DNA of 64,000 nucleotides from Bugulina stolonifera (Eukaryota; Bryozoa; Gymnolaemata; Cheilostomatida; Bugulidae): NCBI GenBank assembly GCA_935421135.1, contig OW285190.1, positions 2,790,001 to 2,854,000 of the forward strand, read 5' to 3'. Shown piece by piece: positions 57,301 to 64,000 of this stretch (position 1 is its first letter; each line of letters starts with the position of its first letter). The notes under the pieces were generated by a model. It saw only the letters and a program-made list of their open reading frames with translations, ran no database searches and was not told where the DNA came from. The position numbers and the translations under genes were made by a program.

Positions 57301-59832
57301 TGGCAGCTGTAGAAAATATTATCACGACCAGTCATATTGCTGCAAATGTATAATTTCTCCAGTTCACTGGAGATTCACATTGTTGCGTAGTACGACAGCA
57401 AAGAACCTGGCAAGACAAATTATAACGGTGAGTTGGAATAAATCTAATACCACATTATGTTAATGTCTTCTGTAGTGGGTATCATGTGCACTAATATATG
57501 ATTCAGTTTCTTCTGCTGGTACAGAGATCCGATATAAATTCTGCACTAAACTTTGCTGCATATCCATCATTGACTTATATTATCTTATTCTACACATCCT
57601 CTTAGTTGCACTCTTTTTGGCAGATTGCTAAACCATTTTACAAAGCTGGTGATGATGAAGACAAGGCTTCTGATTGCTTTCTCTTTTCGATGAGGTGCGC
57701 GACTCCCAGATAGTTGTTGATGGTACGGCTTTTCACATGTGTCTTAAGAGGCTCAGCTCTCTTAGTTGGGCTTAGATTTTTCCTGAAATTAAACTCTATG
57801 ATAATTTGTCCAGCGTCACATTTCTTTTTCCCACAAAGCACTTCTACTACTGCGAAAATGTGCCCAGGTCGTTCAACGTAGCATGTTGAATGTAACCCGG
57901 TGGGAAATAATATATACTGTACATTAAATCTGTTGATTAAACTTTCTGAAGCGTTTTATGCTTGGTGAACATTTTTACATCAGGCAATGAACGCCATAAA
58001 ATATAACATCAGATGTATTATTCCCCTTACTGACAAAAAAGTACATTGCCTGAGGATCATGTAGAAGAAACTATTTTGGTGCGGTTAATGTTTAATGCAT
58101 TATGGTAAACGCCACCGTTATGACCAGCATAAGTTGGTATGCATTGACGTGTGCAGTGTCATATTTGCTCCAATACAAGGTCACATTTAGTCCAATTCAT
58201 AAAGGAGGTCGGTTGAGTATGATTTTTCAGCATTACAATGGCGCAGATTCTGTATTGCCATCTTCATCAGATGAACAAAGAACACTACCGTACTTTAAAT
58301 CTCCAGTCAACCGCTAGTAATAGTGAGCGTAAACTGTATCATCGGAATGACTATGTTGTACCATTTATTTAATTCGGATAATTGTGACAATGACAACGCA
58401 TCGGCAATAGTAAAAATATCATTAGTATAGGCTGCCAATAGCCTACTATATTTTATGTCTACGTACATGGTTGTATGCTAGAACAAAGGTACATTGTGAG
58501 GTATATTGGAAAGAAATAGGACTATATTCTGTAAAATTTATTAGATTTATTAGTTAATTATTGTAAGCATTGTACCTATTCTTAGTTACAAGGGATGATT
58601 ATAATCACATTTAAACATTAGTAGATTAATTGTAATAATTAATCCGATGCTACGTACGTTTAAATTAAAATGTAAAAAATAATGATATAAGATCATAGAC
58701 TACTATATTCTATTCTAGCACGCTGTCCATGAACAAAGCAAACATACCCAGACGATAGAATATAATATGATGGAATGTATACTATAGGTGATATAGAATG
58801 ATCCGCATAATCTACTAAGTTACGCATCTGCATGTATTAATCAATTTATTATAGTTATCACCTCAACAGCACCAACAACCTATCAACCACAGCCACGATG
58901 GGAAATAACATCAAAACGGAAACGCGAAGGTGTGCAACTTGGTTTAAAGTAAAACGAACAAAACCACATAATATTAGACCGCACGAATATTAAATGACTA
59001 CTACTGGTATACCGATTCGGTTCGATAACATTGAACTACGCCAAATCATTGATATATTGTTTGGGCACGATGCCGGTACGGTTTGACACAAGTACAAATT
59101 GATGATGTCAAACACTGACAGGTTCTACATCGTTTGCATTGTTTGAAACTGAAATACAGCGCAGCACTATTTAGTAGATATGTCATTCCAGTTGCTAAGG
59201 TCCTCGACCTTGCAACACAAACTGGCTACTAGGTCGGATCACTCGCTTTCTCAGCATAGTAAAAAAGCATTGACTCGAATGGGTCTATGTGGGTCGTCTT
59301 TAGTAGTTAGTGAACTACTAGTACCTGTTAATCCTTCTTGTAATGAGAAGGCCTAGCAACACTCATGGGCTCTTCATTTTGGAGCCGCAGGTCGTCTTAG
59401 GATGACGGTACTAAGACCCAAAAACCATTACGGTATTTGACACTAGTAACAGTTAAGTAATCTTACCTAATACAAGAGGTAAAGTCGGACTGTCATTTTA
59501 TTTTAGAATTATACGCACACTGTTGCACAATGTTAGTGCAATTAGGTCATTTGGCCGTTGTAGAAAATATTATCAAGACCAGTGATATTACTGCAAATGT
59601 ATAACTTCTCTAGTTGACTCGAGATTCAAATTGTTGTTTTTGCTTCCTCTGCTCTAGCTGCAAATATGCAACCTGCGTTTTTAAACAACAAATTGATGTT
59701 CCTTGATTCATTAATTATTCATATTCATTAAAGTACGGTAACGCTGATACGCAGCACTGTAATGATGTTTCTCTATTGCAGAGTTCGATTTGATATGGAA
59801 CTGCCAATGTATTTGCTCGCTAGAAGAGCGCC

Positions 59833-59972
59833 TTTGATGACATGAGGGCACGCAGCCGAAAAAGACAGCACCTGATCACCTAGCAAGGGAATGAATACAT
59901 GCTACCACCAAACCAGCTTAGCGAAACTTCAATAAAGAATTACCACTGGCATACAGTTTAGACATGCTATGA
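59833..59972 (+). repeat. 140-bp block identical to the Polinton pX tail, unit 3
   Basis: Identical to the other three copies. Confidence 0.95.
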
Positions 59973-61698
59973 GGCAGTGGCACAAGAGGCACCCTTCTTA
60001 TTATGGCCACCTCGCGCTTCCTAAAATTAATTCACATTTGACGGATCAGAGGCTGGTTTTAGATCCATGAAAAATCAACGCCTTGACTGAGGTTTGAACC
60101 TAAGCCTCTGGGGCACCTGATGGTTTAGTACAGTGAGCAGAACATGCTACTAGAAACTATACGCTAGGAGGGCCAGAGATGAGTACATTGTGTGCAGTTC
60201 GCTCATACCAAGTCTACAGCTAAACAGTGAAACGTTTACTGTTGCTGAGCTGGTACAGTAGAATTTTCTGCTCCTAGTGCTAGGTGATTGAGTGCTTATC
60301 CTGGTAAAAGAAGACACACCAAGCTATGGGTATAAAGACTACAATTGACACGCTCAGCATTGAAGAAATCCCACCATTCTATTTTGTTATAGAGCACCAT
60401 GGCCTGACCTGCTCATAGGAAACAATGCTATCTGTAGAAAGTATAGTACGACAGCAAAGAAATTGGCAAGATAAACTATAACCGTTAGTTGGAACAAATC
60501 TAATACCACATAATGTTAATGTCTTCTGTAGTCTTATTATGTCCACTAATATATGATTCTGCAAATGAGATGGTTTACAGCAATGGACTAAACCGAGCAC
60601 TAGCACTAACAAAATTACATCTTTAAATATGTCATCTATGAAAATGATTACCTGAATATCAGTTTCTTCTGCTGGTACAGAGATCTGAGATAAATTCTGC
60701 ACTAAAGTTTGGTCTATATCCACCATTAACTTATATTATCTTATTCTACACATCCTCTTAGCTGCACTCTTTTTGGCAGATTGCTAAACCATCTTACAAA
60801 GCTGGTGATGATGAAGACAAGGCTTCATGTACAAGCTTGCATACACATAATATTTGCACGTCTGATGTAGAGTACTGTCTTATGAAACTAATACTAACAA
60901 TTTGAGATAATAATCTAACTCACTACAAATCATATGCGCCTTGTTTACTTGATTCTGATGGCATTCTCTTAACGATGAGGTGAGCGACTCCCAGATAGTT
61001 TGTTGATGGTGCGGCTTTTGTTTTTATATGTGTCTTAAGAGGCTCAACTCTCAACTTTAGTAAAATTAAACTCTATTATAATTTGTCCCGCGTCACATTT
61101 TTTCTCTCCCAAAGCACTTCTACTCCTGCTACAATGTGCCCCGGTGATTCAACATGACACGCCGAATGTAGCGCTAAGCCTAATGACATACGCTATACAT
61201 GAAATCGGTTGATTAGACTTTCTGAAGCGTTTTATGCTTGGTGAACATTTACATCAGGTAATGAACACCATAAAATATTGCATCAGATGTATTATCCACC
61301 TTACTAACAAAAATGTTCATTGGCTGAGGGTCATGTAGAAGAAACTATGTTGGTGCGGTTATTGTTTAATGCATTATGGTAAACGCCATAAGTTGGTATG
61401 CATTGACGTGTGCAGTGTCATATTTGCTCCAATACAACGTCACATTTAGCCAAATTCATAAAAGGAGGTCGGTTCCATATGATCTTTTAGCATTATAATG
61501 GCGCAGATTGTGTATTTCCATCTTCATCAGATGAACAAAGAACACTACCATACTTTAAATCTCCAGTCAACTGACACTGCATGCGTATTCATTGTAATAT
61601 ACACAATCATGCTGTGAATTTGTTGAATGATTGGATGATCACATTGTGCTTACATGAACATTAAATTGAATTACAGTACGTCTTGATTTATTGACTGG

Positions 61699-61992
61699 AC
61701 CGTGGCTTAGGGGTTAGAATGCTGTGCTTTCATGCTGAAGGTTCCAGGTTCAAACCGCAGTCACGGTGGTGTTAGGAAGAGCATCCAGCCACAATTGTTC
61801 CTGTGCCCATGTTAAGTCCTTGAGGGCATGCTAGCCAGCATGGCTTTAAGGCAACTCCTCTACCCCAGCCATAACAGGTCATGTTATCTGGGCCTTTCTC
61901 ACAGGGAGTTGGCCAGCACTGGCACCTGGCACTGGGAGCTGCTAGGGGTTGGTCACGCCGAGGAGTATCAGTCGGGGAGTTTTTTTTTTAAC
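61699..61992 (+). mobile_element. tRNA-derived SINE (family A), unit 3
   Basis: Same insertion as in units 1 and 2. Confidence 0.85.
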
Positions 61993-63444
61993 TTAGCGAC
62001 TGGGCAATGTGAGTGAAATATTTTTGATCGATACTTATATACAGAGACTTTCACTTTGTAATTAGGTCATTCTAGTTGTTGAGGTACTCAACCTTGCAAC
62101 CCGAACTTCCTACTAGGTCGGATCACTCTCTTTCTCAGTATAGGAAACAAGCATTGACTCGAGGTCATCTGGGTCTTTTTTAGCAGTTATTTGACTACTC
62201 GTACCTGTCAATGAAAAGGCCTAGCACCAGTCATAGGCACTTCATTTTGGGCTAGGGTGTCGTCTTAGGATGACTTTACCAAAACCCAAAAACTATTATT
62301 TTGATGGCAGCAGTAGAATTCTAAAGTCATACGCTTACAGTAAGAAACAGAAAAAAATTGACATTGGACTCGGACCCGGGCACGTTAACCACATGAGACT
62401 GATCCAGAGTATAAACTGCATTCCCTCATGGTTCCGCTGGATGTAGCCTGACCTGCGCCGGTTCTCCAACTCAAGACCGACTACGGAACCAGAATAGATT
62501 ATCAATACTCAGTACGTCGTACTATGACGACCCGGTCTACACGCTAAAGTCATTCTAGCTGTCAAGGTCCTTGACCGTGTAACCCGAACTTCTTACTTGG
62601 TCGGAAAACTCACTTTCTCAGTATAACTAATAAATATTTACTGATGCATGATATATATTTAATTTCAGTATATAGCATGAAACTAACTGTAATAAAAGAG
62701 ATGAAACAGTGAGATTCTACCAAATATTTACTGAGGATCATATGGGTCGTCTTTGGTAGTTATTAGAATATTAGTACACATTAGTCTTTCATGTAATTAG
62801 AAAGACTGGCACCACTCATAGGCACTTCATTATTGGACTTGGGAGTTGTCTTACGGCGGCAGCACCAAAATCCAAAAATCGGTACAATACCATCTATGGC
62901 AAAAAATGAGTGCATTCTAGAACAGGACTGCACCATCGTTACATAATTCTACATTGTTGTCAATTAAACGCTTGGCTATAAACAGAACAAACATGACTCA
63001 TTAAAATTACCATGTGCATCTACATCTAAGTCTTCTGTAGCAGACGTGCATTGAACCACTGCATAATACAATATGTATATAATATTCAAGTGAGGAAAAC
63101 CCTTCCCTTATTTATTGATGACACGAGTAGATTTGATCGTAATTTATTCTTCTATCTACTTATGTCTATTCTGTTCTATTGTATTGTATCCTATTCTAGT
63201 ATATTCTATACCATGCCTACACCATTGAGCAGATAATATTCTGCCTTCTACAACAATAAATCTATATCCCATAAATCATTCGTCACTCATCTTTGTTACC
63301 TGTGGTGTTATAATGATATTTCTTTATCAGATATCTTGATGTGACATAGTAATCTAGCCATCCACACTGCATTTATTTCACTGGATGTGACTATCACCCT
63401 ATGCACTTGCATGTACATACGAACTAATAACCATCATGTTTAAA

Positions 63445-63977
63445 TTAAAATTTGTTTGATACATTGACAGTTCCCAGTATTTCTTTGTATGTGAGGTCTT
63501 GAATGCATGCTAAGGTAAATGTAAATTGGTCTTCCCCTTGTGCCTTTGATTTGTAGACATTACGAAAGAAATCGCCCACATCAGTATCAGCTGTAACAAC
63601 TGCATTGATTATATTACAATGTACTCTAACGCTTACATCAAAATTCTTCCCTTCCAATACTTGTGAATGTTCTTGACCGAGGCAATATGTTCCAGATGAT
63701 GGAACTCTCCCACCTCTTTGATAAATTCTCCTTAGTTTTCCACATTTCACTAAGTCTATAACTGATAGCATAAAAGCTCACTAATCTCATAAAACTTGAG
63801 CTCCAAAGAGTGTACAATTGCTAGTTCACAGCACCACTTTAAATATGAATCCATCAACACATTGATAAAAAGAACAGGGCTGACACCTTTTTTTAGCCAG
63901 AAATACTGAATCAATGTATTTATTGCGCTAAATCTTGCTCCTGTGTAAACGTAACAGGGAGATGCATTTAAGAGCAA
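63445..63977 (-). pseudogene. Decayed coding fragments, unit 3
   Basis: Counterpart of 38697-39250. The downstream frame ends earlier (108 codons) because of a base change near 63446. Confidence 0.4.
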
Positions 63978-64000
63978 GTAGAACGCTTATATGTGAAATA

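Larger units (their letters stand above)
55093..64000. repeat. Unit 3 of the tandem array (cut by window end)
   Basis: 8,908 bp of a third copy, ending within the region upstream (plus-strand sense) of the peptide gene. An extra A near 61460 gives a 12,364-bp offset from unit 2 afterwards. Confidence 0.95.

Noticed and set aside
1..64000. CRISPR array, bacterial operon or rRNA genes
   Set aside because: Direct repeats here are microsatellites, minisatellites or long tandem units without spacer structure; gene structure and signals are eukaryotic.

Overview
This is eukaryotic, animal-type DNA: AT-rich, repeat-dense, with GT-AG introns of about 100-330 bp, TATA/initiator promoters, AATAAA signals, tRNA-derived SINEs, a Ty3/Gypsy retrotransposon and a Polinton/Maverick. 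A marine invertebrate (sponge, cnidarian or similar) would fit, but the species cannot be fixed from the sequence.

Layout. (1) 1-4615: nested inverted repeats (foldback/MITE-like DNA) with no gene. (2) 4616-8880: no gene recognised. (3) 8929-10035: an inverted, decayed piece of the large repeat described below, including a dead copy of its secreted-peptide gene, cut off by a pentanucleotide microsatellite (10036-10592). (4) 10957-19469: a diverged, partial copy ('unit 0') of a large repeat. (5) 19470-30371: an LTR-less, truncated Ty3/Gypsy gag-pol fragment. An 8,560-bp Polinton-like element (21659-30218) sits inside its pol gene, with a perfect 6-bp target duplication (AATGCC) and long terminal inverted repeats (TIRs) starting AG. 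(6) 30372-64000: a tandem array of a 12.36-kb unit, two complete copies and a third cut by the window end, nearly identical to one another.

The Polinton carries a rightward gene row: an unknown protein, a coiled-coil protein, a membrane protein, an A32-like packaging ATPase, a small basic protein, a charged coiled-coil protein, a chromodomain integrase, a penton-like minor capsid protein and an adenovirus pX-like core protein. No DNA polymerase B, adenain-type protease or major capsid protein is visible. Several genes carry frameshifts, lost starts or altered catalytic residues. It is a decayed virion-forming element that could only have moved or been packaged with help.

The 12.36-kb unit carries, on the minus strand, a compact three-exon gene for a small secreted six-cysteine peptide. 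A TATA box, initiator, matched splice phases and a poly(A) signal are all visible. Unit 0 has an older paralogue whose mature-peptide exon differs at six amino acids but only one silent site, a pattern typical of diversifying defence or venom-like peptides. A 140-bp block is identical between the Polinton pX tail and units 1-3 but diverged in unit 0, which points to exchange between the array and the mobile element.
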